A stretch of 60,112 bases of DNA from Egibacteraceae bacterium (GCA_040905805.1 JBBDQS010000001.1:5779-65890); one strand, 5' to 3'. Shown: positions 28,651 through 44,160, counted from the first letter of the stretch. Translations and numbers: made by a program. The notes: generated by a model from the letters alone, not told the origin.

Positions 28651-29316
28651 TGCCAGGTCCTCGAGGATCGCGCGGGCGACGGCGGCCGGGTCCCCGGCCT
28701 GCGTGAGGGCCCGCCCGACCACCAGGTGGCTCGCGCCCTGGTCGATGGCCGCCCTGGGCGTGGCCACGCGGGCCTGGTCGTCGTGCCCGGCGCCAGCCAG
28801 CCTGATCCCCGGCGTGACGACCAGCGCGGCGGGACCGACGGCGGCGCGCACCGCCCGGGCCTCCGAGACCGCGCAGACCACCCCGGCCGCGCCGGCAGCG
28901 AACGCGAGGGCGGCCAGGCGGACGACCTGCTCCTCGGCCGGGCCCTGGCCGACCTCGGCAAGGGCCGCGTCGTCCAGGCTGGTCAGGACCGTCACGGCGA
29001 GGATGCCCACGTCCGGGGCGGCCTCCGCCGCCGCGGCGATCATCGCGGTGCCCCCCGACGCGTGCACCGTCAGCAGGTCCACGTCCAGGTCCGCGGCGAC
29101 CCGCGCGGCACCCGCGACCGTCGTCGGGATGTCGTGCAGCTTCACGTCGAGGAACACGCGGGCGTGCGCAGCGGCGGCGGCGACCGCCGCGGGACCGTGC
29201 GCCGTGTAGGCCTCCAGCCCGACCTTGAGGTAGCCGACGCTCGGTCCGAGGTCCCCCGCCAGCGCCCCTAGCCGGTCGAGGTCCGGCGTGTCGAGCGCCG
29301 CGACGAGCGGGTTCAC
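28648..29316 (-). CDS. pyrF: Orotidine 5'-phosphate decarboxylase
   Basis: Last step to UMP. The 222-residue type 1 enzyme has an (alpha/beta)8 barrel with the catalytic charge network in VFLDVKLHDIPTTV (Lys and Asp pairs) and phosphate contacts in VTPGIRLAG and HLVVGRALTQAGDP. The GTG overlaps the pyrD stop (GTGA). It closes the pyr operon; mihF follows after 111 bases. Confidence 0.96.
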   Translation of the reverse strand: MNPLVAALDTPDLDRLGALAGDLGPSVGYLKVGLEAYTAHGPAAVAAAAAHARVFLDVKLHDIPTTVAGAARVAADLDVDLLTVHASGGTAMIAAAAEAAPDVGILAVTVLTSLDDAALAEVGQGPAEEQVVRLAALAFAAGAAGVVCAVSEARAVRAAVGPAALVVTPGIRLAGAGHDDQARVATPRAAIDQGASHLVVGRALTQAGDPAAVARAILEDLA

Positions 29317-30311
29317 GCCGGCCCCTCGTCGGTGGTCGTCTGGTCCCCGGGCAGCTGCAGCGCGCCGCGGAGGTCGGCGAGGCGGGCGTACCCGCGCGCG
29401 GCCATCCAGCGCGGGAGCGCGGCCACCAGCTCCCCCGCGGCCAGGGGGTTGGCGAAGTTCGCGGTGCCGATGGCGACCGCGCCGGCACCCGCGAGGAGGA
29501 ACTCGACGACATCGGTGACCGTCGTGGCCCCGCCCATGCCGATGATGGGCAGGTCGGGCAGGGCCCGGTGGATCTGATGCACCGCGCGCAGGGCGACCGG
29601 TTTGATCGCCGGCCCGCTCAGCCCGCCGGTCACCGCACCCAGGCGGGGCCGCCCCGTGTCCGCGTCGATCGCCAGGCCGAGCAGGGTGTTGATCACGCTC
29701 ACCCCGGCCGCGCCCGCCGCTTTGGCCGCGGCGGCGATCGCGGCGATGTCGGTCACGTCAGGCGTCAGCTTGGCGAACACGGGCACGGTCGAGGCTCGCA
29801 CGACCTGGCTGATGGCGTCGCGGGTGGCGTCCTCCTTGCAGGCGAAGACGGTGTTGCGGTCCTCGACGTTGGGGCAGGAGATGTTCGCCTCCAACGCGAC
29901 GACGCCGTCGGCGCCCCGGAGGCGTTCGGCCAGGTGGCGGTACTCGGTGGTCGTCTTGCCGGCGATGGACACGATCGTCGGCACGCGGTGCGCCCGCAGC
30001 CACGGCAGGTCCTCGGCCAGCCACCGGTCCACGCCGGGGTTCTGCAGACCGATGGCGTTCAGCATGCCGCTGGCGGTCTCCGCCATGCGCGGTGTGGGCA
30101 ACCCGAGACGGGGCTCCAGCGTGAGCGACTTGACCACGACGGCGCCGAGCATCGCCACGTCGTAGAACCGGTGCACCTCCTGGCCGCTGCCGAAGCAGCC
30201 GCTGGCCGTCACCACCGGGTTGGCGAGCGTCAGCGGCCCGAGCTCGGCCGTGAGGTCGACCTGGTCCGGACGCAGGGCTTCCGCCGCACCGGCTGCGGTC
30301 ACCACGCGCAT
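29313..30311 (-). CDS. pyrD: Dihydroorotate dehydrogenase B, catalytic subunit
   Basis: Oxidises dihydroorotate to orotate. From the ATG at 30311 it has 332 residues. The catalytic base is the cysteine of NISCPNVEDRN, which with the adjacent pyrK marks the NAD-linked class 1B. FMN contacts are visible in VVTASGCFGSG and IGMGGATTVTDVVEFLLAGA. It lies 7 bases after pyrK and overlaps pyrF. Confidence 0.95.
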   Translation of the reverse strand: MRVVTAAGAAEALRPDQVDLTAELGPLTLANPVVTASGCFGSGQEVHRFYDVAMLGAVVVKSLTLEPRLGLPTPRMAETASGMLNAIGLQNPGVDRWLAEDLPWLRAHRVPTIVSIAGKTTTEYRHLAERLRGADGVVALEANISCPNVEDRNTVFACKEDATRDAISQVVRASTVPVFAKLTPDVTDIAAIAAAAKAAGAAGVSVINTLLGLAIDADTGRPRLGAVTGGLSGPAIKPVALRAVHQIHRALPDLPIIGMGGATTVTDVVEFLLAGAGAVAIGTANFANPLAAGELVAALPRWMAARGYARLADLRGALQLPGDQTTTDEGPA

Positions 30312-30318
30312 CCCGCCC

Positions 30319-31146
30319 TCACAAGGTGAACTCCGGGTCGGATGGGGCCCCAAGCGACTCGCCGATGAGGTCCCACTCGATGCGGGCGGCGTTGAAGACC
30401 GGCCCGTCGACACAGGCCCGCAGGTTCTCCAGACCGCCCTTGCTCCGGCGGTAGGGCAGCACGCACGTCCAGCACACCCCCACACCGCAGGCCATCGCCT
30501 CCTCGACCGCGACCTGGCAGGGGACGCGTCGCCGCCGGGCGACGACAGCGACCGCGGCGAGCATCGGCATCGGGCCGCAGGCGTAGATGACACCGGCCTT
30601 GGAGCTGTCGAGGACCTCGTCGAGCACGTCGGTCACCACACCCTGCGTGCCGTGCGTCCCGTCCTCGGTGGTGAAGCGCGCGCTGGCGGACAGTCGCTTG
30701 GCCTCGATGGCGTTGAAGATGCGGTCAGCGGTGCCCGCGCCGATCACCATGTCGGTGCGCAGGCCCTGCTTCTGCAGGTGCTGGGCGAGGTAGAGCAGCG
30801 GGGCCGCGCCGTAGCCGCCGCCCACGAGCAGGCACCCGACGGGTTTCTGGGGCAGGGGGAACGGCCGCCCGAGTGGTCCGACGATGTCGACGACATCGTG
30901 CTTGATGCGCTCGGCGAGCCAGCGGGTGCCCGACCCGATGGCGTCGAAGACGATCTCCACCGTGCCCGCCCAGGGCCCGTGCTTGCTCACGGCGAAGACC
31001 GAGAACGGCCGGCGCAGCAGCGCGCCGTCGGCCCCGACCCCCACCGAGACGAACTGGCCGGGCATGGTGCGCTCGGCGATCTCGGGCGCGACGAACGTGA
31101 GCGAGTGGTAGGCCCCGATGCGACGATAGGCGAGCACCTCGCACAT
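30319..31146 (-). CDS. pyrK: Dihydroorotate dehydrogenase B, electron transfer subunit
   Basis: FAD and [2Fe-2S] protein passing electrons from PyrD to NAD+. Motifs in order: flavin-binding LRRPFSVF, pyridine-nucleotide-binding LLVGGGYGAAPL, and iron-sulfur cysteines in EEAMACGVGVCWTCVLP plus a later Cys in NLRACVDG. Homologues start near CEVLAYRRIGAYHSL, so I use the ATG at 31146 (275 residues); a GTG at 31233 would add 29 poorly conserved residues and is the alternative. carB ends just upstream. Confidence 0.9.
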   Translation of the reverse strand: MCEVLAYRRIGAYHSLTFVAPEIAERTMPGQFVSVGVGADGALLRRPFSVFAVSKHGPWAGTVEIVFDAIGSGTRWLAERIKHDVVDIVGPLGRPFPLPQKPVGCLLVGGGYGAAPLLYLAQHLQKQGLRTDMVIGAGTADRIFNAIEAKRLSASARFTTEDGTHGTQGVVTDVLDEVLDSSKAGVIYACGPMPMLAAVAVVARRRRVPCQVAVEEAMACGVGVCWTCVLPYRRSKGGLENLRACVDGPVFNAARIEWDLIGESLGAPSDPEFTL

Positions 31147-31257
31147 GCCGCGCACCGGCCCCTCGGCGCGCCCCTGGATCGAGGTCGTCGATCCGCGGCT
31201 GACGATGCTGCTCAGCTCAGATCCCCTCCCCACAGCTCGGCTCGCCCTGCCACCGGG

Positions 31258-34523
<3,266 letters not shown>

Positions 34524-34524
<1 letters not shown>

Positions 34525-35639
34525 CAGCGCCTGCCCTTCACGTCGGTCATGAGTGCGCAGAAGTCATCGAACAGGTAGCGCGCATCGTGCGGCCCGGGTG
34601 CGGACTCCGGGTGGTACTGGACGCTGAACGCCGGCACGTCGTGGCAGCGCAGCCCCTCGTTGACGCCGTCGTTCAGGTTGACGTGCGACTGGGTCACCCG
34701 CCCGAACGCCCCGTCGGCGGGGATCGAGTCGGCGTCCACCGCGAAGCCGTGGTTGTGGCTGGTGATCTCCACCGCCCCGGTCGCCACGTTGCGCACGGGT
34801 TGGTTCACCCCCCGGTGGCCGAAGCGCAGCTTGTAGGTCGACGCCCCGACGGCCCGGCCGAGCAGCTGGTTGCCGAGGCAGATGCCGAAGACCGGTGTGC
34901 CCGCGCCGAGCAGCGCGCTGATGGCGGCGATGCCCGCGGTGACCGCGGCCGGGTCCCCCGGCCCGTTGGAGAGGAACACCCCGTCGGGCTCGCCGGCCAG
35001 CACCTCCTCGGCAGGCGTGGCGGCCGGCACGACGCGCACGGCGCACCCGAGGGCGGTGAGCAGGCGCAGCTGGTTGCGCTTGAGGCCGAAGTCGTAGGCC
35101 ACCACGCGAAACCGCGCGTCGACCGCGGGCAGGTCGTAGGGCTCGACCGTGGACACCTCGCTGGCCAGGTCCGCGCCGACCATGCCCGGCGCGGTCTCCA
35201 CGTCGGCCAGCAGCGCGTCGACGTCGAGCACGGCGGTGGAGATCGCCGCACGCATCGCGCCCTGCGCGCGGATGTGGCGGGTCAGGCGGCGCGTGTCGAC
35301 CTCGGTGATGCCGACGACGCCGGCCGCCGCCAGCGCGTCGTCCAGGCCGGCGGTCGCCCGCCAGTTGGAGTGCATGCGAGCGGCGTCGCGCACGATGAAG
35401 CCGGAGACCTGGACCCGGTCGGCCTCGGCGTCGTCGGGGTTCATGCCGTAGTTGCCCTGGTGGGGCGACGTCATCGCCACGAGCTGGCGGTGGTAGCTCG
35501 GGTCCGTCAGCACCTCCTGGTAGCCCGCCATCGCGGTGTTGAAGACCACCTCGCCGTGGGCGGTGCCCAGCGCACCGAACCCCACCCCCCGGAAGGCGGT
35601 GCCGTCCTCGAGCACCAGGAGTGCCTGGGTGGCGCTCAC
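34524..35639 (-). CDS. carA: Carbamoyl phosphate synthetase small subunit (glutaminase)
   Basis: Class I glutamine amidotransferase delivering ammonia to CarB. The open frame extends to 36344 across pyrC, but the family N-terminus [18 protein letters not shown] starts at the GTG at 35639, which overlaps the pyrC stop (GTGA); 371 residues. The nucleophile is the Cys of [11 protein letters not shown], and the His/Glu pair is in [13 protein letters not shown]. Confidence 0.97.
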
Positions 35640-36954
35640 GCCGTGCCCTCCGCGTCGGGCAGCCCGGTGACGACCCCGTCCTTGCAGGTGAAGCGCCCGC
35701 GCAGGAGCGTGTGGACCACCCGGCCCCGCACCTGCATGCCAGCGTAGGGGGTGTTGCGGCTGCGGCTGTGCAGCCGGGCGGGGTCCACGGTCCAGCGCTG
35801 CTGCGGGTCGAAGAGGACGAGGTTGGCGGGCGCGCCCGCGGTGATCGGCCCCCCGTGCCCGGCGATGCCCCGGCTGCGGGCCGGCTTGGTGGACAACGCG
35901 GCCACGGCCTGGGGCAGGCTCAGCACCCCGCCGTCGCAGAGCTCGGTCAGGACCAGTGCCAGGGCGGTCTCCAGGCCGAGCATGCCGGGCGGGGCCTGCG
36001 CCCACTCCTGCTCCTTCTGCTCGGGGGGATGCGGCGCGTGGTCGGTCGCGATCGCGTCGATCGTGCCGTCGGCCAGCCCCTCGCGGATCGCCTCGACGTC
36101 GCCCTTCGTGCGCAGGGGCGGGTTGACCTTGTAGACGGCGTCGTAGCCGCGCACCAGGTCGTCGGTGAGCGTGAAGTGGTGCGGTGCCGCCTCCGCGGTC
36201 ACGCGGGCGCCGCGCGCCCTGGCCTGGCGGATGAGCTCGACGGTGCCGGCGGTCGACACGTGCGGCACGTGCAGCCGGGCGCCGAGGCCGTGGGCCAGGA
36301 TCAGGTCCCGGGCGACCATGACCTCCTCGGCCTCGCGGGGCCAACCGCCGAGCCCGAGGACGCTCGACAGGTCCCCCTCGTTCATCTGGGCGTCCTCGGT
36401 GAGGTCGGATTCCTCCGCGTGGTTGCAGATGATCGCGTCCCAGGTGCGGGCATAGGTCAGGGCGCGGCGCATCACCCGGGCGGACCGCACCGGCTGACCG
36501 TCGTCGGAGAAGCAGCGCACCCCGCGGGCGGCCATGGCGCCCATCTCGGCGAGCTCCTCGCCGAGCAGCCCCCGGGTCACCGCGCCGACCGGGTAGACGT
36601 CCGCGTGGCCGGCTTCGCGGGCAAGGCGCAGGACCTGCTCGACCACGCCGGCGTGGTCGGTGACGGGGTCGGTGTTGGCCATCGGGCAGACAGCGGTGTA
36701 CCCGCCGGCGGCGGCGGCGGCGGTGCCGCTGGCCACGGTCTCGGCATCCTCACGCCCCGGCTCGCGCAGGTGCACGTGCAGGTCGACGAAGCCGGGCGCG
36801 AGCACGAGGCCGCTGGCATCGATGCGCAGGCCGTCGCTGCCCTTTCCCACGCTGACGACGCGGTCACCGGAGACGATGACGTCGGCGACGGCGTCGTGCC
36901 CGCTGGCCGGGTCGACGACCCGTGCCCCGGTGAAGGTCAGGGTGCTGCGCTCGC

Positions 36955-36958
<4 letters not shown>
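35636..36958 (-). CDS. pyrC: Dihydroorotase, class I
   Basis: Cyclises carbamoyl aspartate to dihydroorotate. The 440-residue amidohydrolase has zinc-site motifs [13 protein letters not shown] near residue 60, [10 protein letters not shown] near 180 and [13 protein letters not shown] near 305. All metal ligands appear present, so it should be active and not a structural partner of PyrB. The GTG overlaps the pyrB stop (GTGA) and its own stop overlaps carA. Confidence 0.96.
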
Positions 36959-39612
<2,654 letters not shown>

Positions 39613-39674
39613 AGTGAACCTCGGTGTGCGGCGGGGCAACGCTGTTCCCACCTGGCCTGTGCACAACAGCGGGG

Positions 39675-39720
39675 GCCTGTGTCGTCTTGGTCGCGGAATC
39701 CGCGACCCGGACGACACAGG
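39675..39720. repeat. Palindromic repeat, right copy, between nusB and the AbiEi-like gene
   Basis: A nested palindrome: outer arms CCTGTGTCGTC / GACGACACAGG (11 pairs, exact) enclose inner arms GGTCGCGG / CCGCGACC around AAT. The stem starts 7 bases after the nusB stop, so it could also act as the nusB terminator, though no U run follows. The first 34 bases are the related copy of 38631-38664. Confidence 0.85.
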
Positions 39721-39727
39721 GGGTGGC

Positions 39728-40153
39728 TCAGGCTGGGGCTGGGGGGTGGGTCTCGGCGATACGGGCGAGCAGGCCGTTGACGAAACGGCCCGAGTCGTCG
39801 GTGGACAGCTCCTTGGCGAGCTCCACCGCCTCGTTGATGGCCACGGCAGTGGGCACATCGACGTCGTGGAGGATCTCGTAGAGGCCGATGCGCAGCAGGT
39901 TGCGGTCCACGACCGGCATGCGTGACAGCGTCCAGCCGTGCGCGTGCTCGGTGATCAGGGCGTCGATGGTGTCGCCGTGGCGGTGCACGCCCCGCACGAG
40001 CGCCACGGCGAAGTCGGCCGGCGGCTCCTCGGCACGCAGGTGCTCGGCGAGCACCGTCGGCAGCGGCCGGTCCTTCAGGTCGGCCTCGTACAGCACGTCG
40101 AGCGCCTGCTTGCGCGCGACGTGACGCGAGTGGCCGCGGGAGGGGGCGGTCAC
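39728..40153 (-). CDS. nusB: Transcription antitermination factor NusB
   Basis: RNA-binding all-helical protein that pairs with NusE (S10) in antitermination of rRNA operons. The 141 residues contain HVARKQALDVLYEADL near the N-terminus, MPVVDRNLLRIGLYEIL and VAINEAVELAKELSTDDSG. The GTG overlaps the efp stop (GTGA). The order efp-nusB is common; in actinobacteria pyrR usually follows directly, but here the AbiEi-like gene intervenes. Confidence 0.96.
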   Translation of the reverse strand: MTAPSRGHSRHVARKQALDVLYEADLKDRPLPTVLAEHLRAEEPPADFAVALVRGVHRHGDTIDALITEHAHGWTLSRMPVVDRNLLRIGLYEILHDVDVPTAVAINEAVELAKELSTDDSGRFVNGLLARIAETHPPAPA

Positions 40154-40707
40154 GCGCGGGAGAGGTACTCGCCGGAGCGGGTGTCGACCTTGACCGTCTC
40201 GCCCTCGTTGATGAACAGCGGGACCTGCACGACCGCGCCGGTCTCCAGGGTGGCGCTCTTGGTCGCGCCGCCGACCCGGTCGCCCTGCACGCCCGGTTCC
40301 GTCTCAGTGATGGTCAGGGCGACGTTGGGCGGCAGGTTCACGTCGATGACCGCGCCCTCGTAGAAGACGAGCTCCAAGCTGTCGCCCTCCTTGATCCACC
40401 GGGGGGCCTGGCCGAGCGCTTCCTCGGGCACGAAGGTCTGCTCGAAGTGCTCCGGGTCCATGAAGACGAACTGCTCGCCCTCCCGGTAGAGGTACTGCAG
40501 GGTCTGGCGGTCGAGGATCGCCTGATCCACGTCCTCGCTGGCGCGGAAGGTCTTGTCCACGGTCTTGCCGCTCTGCACGCCCTTGAGGGTGGTGCGCACG
40601 AAGGCGCCACCCTTGCCGGGCTTGACGTGCTGGAAGTACTCGACGCGCCACAGCTGCCCGTCGAGCTTCAGGGTCATGCCGTTCTTCAGGTTGTTCGTGG
40701 ACACCAT
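40150..40707 (-). CDS. efp: Elongation factor P
   Basis: Relieves ribosome stalling at polyproline. The 185 residues contain the three-barrel fold; the loop that reaches the peptidyl-transferase centre reads KPGKGGAFVRT, with Lys32 at its tip. No modification enzyme is in the window. It follows the M24 peptidase after 13 bases. Several genes here encode Pro-rich proteins (FG-GAP protein at 45.8-47.7 kb, DUF1844 protein), plausible clients. Confidence 0.97.
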   Translation of the reverse strand: MVSTNNLKNGMTLKLDGQLWRVEYFQHVKPGKGGAFVRTTLKGVQSGKTVDKTFRASEDVDQAILDRQTLQYLYREGEQFVFMDPEHFEQTFVPEEALGQAPRWIKEGDSLELVFYEGAVIDVNLPPNVALTITETEPGVQGDRVGGATKSATLETGAVVQVPLFINEGETVKVDTRSGEYLSRA

Positions 40708-40720
40708 GGCGTCGGTTCCT

Positions 40721-41773
40721 CTACAGGCGGACGAGATCTCTGGGTACGTCGGTCAGCACATCCGGGGTGCCGTGGGTCACGGCGACGGTGTCCTCGATGC
40801 GGACTCCGCCGAGACCGGGGAGGTACACGCCGGGCTCGACGGTCACGATCATCCTCGCGCGCAGTGTAGCGCGCGCCTCGGGTCGCAGGATGGGCTGCTC
40901 GTGGATCTCCAGGCCGACGCCGTGGCCGGTGCCGTGCACGAAGCGCTGCCCGTAGCCCCCCCGGTCGATGGCCTCCCGGCAGGCGGCGTCGACCTGGCCG
41001 ACGCCCACCCCGTCCGCCACCGCGGCGACCGCGGCGGCCTGCGCGTCGCGCACCAGCGCGAAGACCCGCGACAGCTCCGCCCCGGGATCACCGAGCGCGA
41101 CCATGCGGGTCATGTCGGCGTGGTAGCCGTCGACCAGCGCGCCGAAGTCGAGCATGACCAGCTCGCCGGCGGCCAGCGGGCGGTCGGTCGCGCGGTGGTG
41201 CGGGTGCGCGCTGTGCGGCCCGCCCGCCACGATCGGCTCGAACGCCCGGTCGTGCGCCCCCAGGTCGAGCAGGGCGTGGTGCAACCGGCCCGCCACCTCG
41301 CGCTCGGTGAGACCCGGGGCGAGCCAGGTGCACAGGTCGGCGAAGGCCGCGCCGGTGACCGCGCAGGCGCGGGCGACCAGGGCGCGCTCCTCGGGTGCCT
41401 TGAGCTCGCGGAGGGCCTCCACGTGCGCGGGGGCCGCCACGACCTCCGCCGGCACCAGGTCGGCGAGCGCGCGGGCGCGGTCCCAGGACAGGTCGTGGCT
41501 CTCGAGACCAAGACGGCCACCGGGGACATGCGCGGGCAGCCAGTCGTCGGCGCGCGTGACGAGCCGGGCCACATCGGGCACCTCGCCGGCGGCCTGCTGG
41601 TCGTAGCGCCCGTCCACGACCAGGATCGCGTCCTCCGCCGTGACGAGCAGGCTCCCGGCGCTGCCCGTGAAGCCGGTCAGGTAGCGCACGTTGACCGGCC
41701 TGGTGACCAGCAGCGCGTCGAGCCCGGCCTCGACCAAACGGGCGCGCAACCGGGTGCGACGTGTGGGGTACAT
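40721..41773 (-). CDS. M24-family Xaa-Pro aminopeptidase/dipeptidase
   Basis: Metallopeptidase releasing residues next to proline. The open frame runs upstream to 42556 through aroQ, but the family start MYPTRRTRLRARL is at 41773 (350 residues). The N-terminal creatinase-like domain is followed by the pita-bread domain with metal ligands in MLDFGALVDGYHADMTR (two Asp), GTGHGVGLEIHE (His), VTVEPGVYLPG (Glu) and GVRIEDT (Glu). Its place between aroQ and efp is standard in actinobacteria. PepQ and PepP cannot be told apart by sequence here. Confidence 0.93.
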   Translation of the reverse strand: MYPTRRTRLRARLVEAGLDALLVTRPVNVRYLTGFTGSAGSLLVTAEDAILVVDGRYDQQAAGEVPDVARLVTRADDWLPAHVPGGRLGLESHDLSWDRARALADLVPAEVVAAPAHVEALRELKAPEERALVARACAVTGAAFADLCTWLAPGLTEREVAGRLHHALLDLGAHDRAFEPIVAGGPHSAHPHHRATDRPLAAGELVMLDFGALVDGYHADMTRMVALGDPGAELSRVFALVRDAQAAAVAAVADGVGVGQVDAACREAIDRGGYGQRFVHGTGHGVGLEIHEQPILRPEARATLRARMIVTVEPGVYLPGLGGVRIEDTVAVTHGTPDVLTDVPRDLVRL

Positions 41774-41814
41774 GCCGGTGAAGGGTACGGGAAGGGCAGA
41801 CGACGACGAGGAGG

Positions 41815-42243
41815 CTAACCGGCGTCGAGCAGGTGCCGTGCGGCCCGCACCGCGAGCCGCACCCCGTAGGCGCCCGCGCCGGTGATGGTGACGTCCACCA
41901 CCGGTGAGATGACGCTGTGGTGGCGGAAGGCCTCCCGGGCGGCCGTCTGGGACAGATGCACCTCCACTTTGGGCATGGCCAGCAGCTCGAGGGCGTCGCG
42001 CAGGGCGTAGCTGTAGTGGGTCAGCGCCCCGGGGTTCACCACCACCGCCGCGGTCCCGTCGGTGCGCGCGGCGTGCAGCCGGGCGACGAGCTCGCCTTCG
42101 GAGTCGGAGGCGAACGCATCGACTTCGGGGTGCTCCTCGCGGGCCGCCGCGACGAGCTCCTGGATGGTCGCTGTGCCGTACACGGCCGGGTCGCGGCTGC
42201 CGAGCTGTGACAGGTTGGGCCCGTGGACGAGCAGGATCCTCAT
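41815..42243 (-). CDS. aroQ: 3-dehydroquinate dehydratase, type II
   Basis: Third step of the shikimate pathway. The 142 residues show the flexible lid GPNLSQLGSRDPAVYG (Arg and catalytic Tyr), VVNPGALTHYSYAL and the substrate-binding EVHLSQTAAREAFRHHS. In the last motif Gln stands where Asn is usual (HxSN). It follows aroB after ~156 non-coding bases containing a short tandem repeat, so it may be transcribed less tightly with aroCKB. Confidence 0.94.
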   Translation of the reverse strand: MRILLVHGPNLSQLGSRDPAVYGTATIQELVAAAREEHPEVDAFASDSEGELVARLHAARTDGTAAVVVNPGALTHYSYALRDALELLAMPKVEVHLSQTAAREAFRHHSVISPVVDVTITGAGAYGVRLAVRAARHLLDAG

Positions 42244-42372
42244 GGGCGCCGCACGCTACCACCACGACCCGGGCGCCCTCAGGGCGGTCGCTGCGCAACC
42301 GCCTACCCGGCAAGCAGAGCATCGCCTCGCAAGCTCCGGCGACGCACGTCCGCGGGCTCGGGCTCGGCCTCA

Positions 42373-42405
42373 GGCTCAGGCCTAGGCTCAGGCCTAGGCT
42401 CAGGC
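42373..42405. repeat. 12-bp tandem repeat after aroB
   Basis: GGCTCAGGCCTA is repeated at 42373-42384 and 42385-42396, with a third partial copy at 42397-42405 that includes the aroB stop codon. Degenerate related sequence (GGCTCGGGCTCGGCC) extends towards 42355. It fills part of the aroB-aroQ gap. No known element fits. Confidence 0.75.
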
Positions 42406-43506
42406 GAGGGTGCGCAGCACCTCGTCGACCAGGGCGCGGTCGGGCGCCTCGACCACGAGCGCCTCCCCGGGCCGGCGGCACAGCACGAAGCGCACGCCGG
42501 GCCCGGCGTCGCCAGCGGCGCGCCGCGCCTTCTTGTCGCGGGCCAGGACCTGCCACACCGCGGCCGGGTCCAGGCGCAGGCCCCCGGTGGGCAGCGACAG
42601 CGCATCGAGCAGCGCGACGGTGCGGTCGGCCAAGCCCGCCTCGCTGATGCCCATGCGCTCGCCCAGGCGGGCCGCGAACACCATGCCGAGCGCGACCGCC
42701 TCACCGTGCAGGAAGGTGCCGTACCCGGCGAGGGTCTCGATGGCGTGACCGACCGTGTGCCCGTAGTTGAGCAGGGCGCGCTCGCCGGCCTCGCGCTCGT
42801 CGGCGGCGACGATGCGAGCCTTCACCGCCACACCCCGGCGCACGACCTCCGTCAGCACGCCGGGATGGCCGGCGACGGCGTCGCCTGGCCGGTCCTCGAG
42901 CAGCTCGAGCACCGCCGGGTCGTCGATGAACCCGTACTTGGCCACCTCACCCAGCCCCGAGCGCAGCTGGCGTGGCGGCAGCGACGTCAGCGTCGCCGTG
43001 TCGGCGACCACCGCCCGCGGCTGGTGGAACGCCCCGACGAGGTTCTTGCCCTCGGGCAGGTTGATGCCCGTCTTGCCCCCGACCGCGGCGTCCACCTGGG
43101 CCAGCAGCGTGGTGGGCACCTGCACGACCGGCACGCCGCGGTTCCAGGTGGCGGCGGCGAAGCCGGCGAGGTCGCCGACCACGCCGCCGCCCAGGGCCAC
43201 CACGGCGTCGTCGCGCCCGAGGGGCACGGCCGCGAACCGGTGGTACAGCGATCCCAGCGTGTCCAGGGTCTTGGCCTCCTCGCCGTCGGGCACCACCAGC
43301 CGGTGCACCTCGAATCCCCCGCCGGCCAGCGAGTCCTCGACCGTGGCGGCGTACAGGGCCTCGACGGGACCGACGGTCACCACCGCGACCCGGCGGGTGT
43401 GGGCGGGCCAGGGGACCTCGTCGACCAGGCCCGGGAGCAGGCCCGCACCCACGACCACGTCGTAGGACCCCGCAGGCAGGGCCACCGGGATGCGGGTGGC
43501 GGTCAC
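42400..43506 (-). CDS. aroB: 3-dehydroquinate synthase
   Basis: Second step of the shikimate pathway, NAD+ and metal dependent. The GTG at 43506 overlaps the aroK stop (GTGA) and gives 368 residues; the frame is open further upstream but not conserved. Motifs: VALGGGVVGDLAGFAAATWNRG, GKTGINLPEGKNLVGAFHQP, and metal-binding Glu/His residues in GLGEVAKYGFI and NYGHTVGHAIE plus LHGEAVALGM. All appear intact. Confidence 0.96.
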   Translation of the reverse strand: MTATRIPVALPAGSYDVVVGAGLLPGLVDEVPWPAHTRRVAVVTVGPVEALYAATVEDSLAGGGFEVHRLVVPDGEEAKTLDTLGSLYHRFAAVPLGRDDAVVALGGGVVGDLAGFAAATWNRGVPVVQVPTTLLAQVDAAVGGKTGINLPEGKNLVGAFHQPRAVVADTATLTSLPPRQLRSGLGEVAKYGFIDDPAVLELLEDRPGDAVAGHPGVLTEVVRRGVAVKARIVAADEREAGERALLNYGHTVGHAIETLAGYGTFLHGEAVALGMVFAARLGERMGISEAGLADRTVALLDALSLPTGGLRLDPAAVWQVLARDKKARRAAGDAGPGVRFVLCRRPGEALVVEAPDRALVDEVLRTLA

Positions 43507-44066
43507 CGGGTCTCGTCCCAGCTCAGCAGGCCGGCCTGGCCGCGCGCCCACTCGAGGATCATCTCGACGATCGCGTCGGGGTCCATCGTGTCGGTGGCGA
43601 CGGTGAAGGCGGCTGCGCCGGCGTAGTCCCGGTCGCGGCGGCGGCGCAGCTCCGCCAGCCGGGCGGTCACATCCTCGGCGCCGGCCACCATCGGACGGTC
43701 GGCGGCGCCGCGGCCCACGCGCTCGGCCAGCACCGCCGGGTCCGCGTCGAGCAGGACGAGGTCGCCACTCATCCGCAGCTGGGTCGCGTTGCCCGGGGTG
43801 GACACCGCTCCCCCGCCGACCGCGATGACCTGTCCGCGCAGGGCCGACACTCGGCGCACGGCTTCGGCCTCGAGCTCGCGGAAGGCGCGCTCACCCTGCT
43901 GGGCGAAGATCTCGGGGATCGCCTGGTCCGCCTCCTCGACCACGATCGCGTCGGTGTCGGCGAAGGGCCGGCCGAGCCGCTCGGCCAGCAGGCGGCCGAC
44001 GGTGGTCTTGCCCGCCCCCATCAGCCCGATGAGCACGAGGTTGCGTCCCGGCGCGATGACGCTCAT
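43503..44066 (-). CDS. aroK: Shikimate kinase
   Basis: ATP-dependent phosphorylation of shikimate. The 187 residues contain the P-loop LMGAGKTTVGRLLAERLG near residue 15, the shikimate-binding DTDAIVVEEA and GGGAVSTPGN, and lid-region Arg in ADRPMV. It is followed by aroB in overlap; aroC lies upstream beyond a 94-base gap with a 38-bp palindrome. Confidence 0.96.
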   Translation of the reverse strand: MSVIAPGRNLVLIGLMGAGKTTVGRLLAERLGRPFADTDAIVVEEADQAIPEIFAQQGERAFRELEAEAVRRVSALRGQVIAVGGGAVSTPGNATQLRMSGDLVLLDADPAVLAERVGRGAADRPMVAGAEDVTARLAELRRRRDRDYAGAAAFTVATDTMDPDAIVEMILEWARGQAGLLSWDETR

Positions 44067-44092
44067 TGGCCTGATGCTACGGGGTCGGGCGG

Positions 44093-44130
44093 TTGTCGGC
44101 TCCCGGACAGATATGTCCCGAAGCCGACAA
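44093..44130. repeat. 38-bp palindrome after aroC (copy 1)
   Basis: Outer arms TTGTCGGCT / AGCCGACAA pair exactly over 9 bases, with further pairing inside. It lies 30 bases after the aroC stop, so it may serve as the aroC terminator or as a mobile palindrome. A copy with 31 of 38 matches lies at 47808-47845 beside the truncated aroC copy. Confidence 0.8.
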
Positions 44131-44160
44131 GGGCGCTCGTCCCCGGCGTGCGGCGACGGC

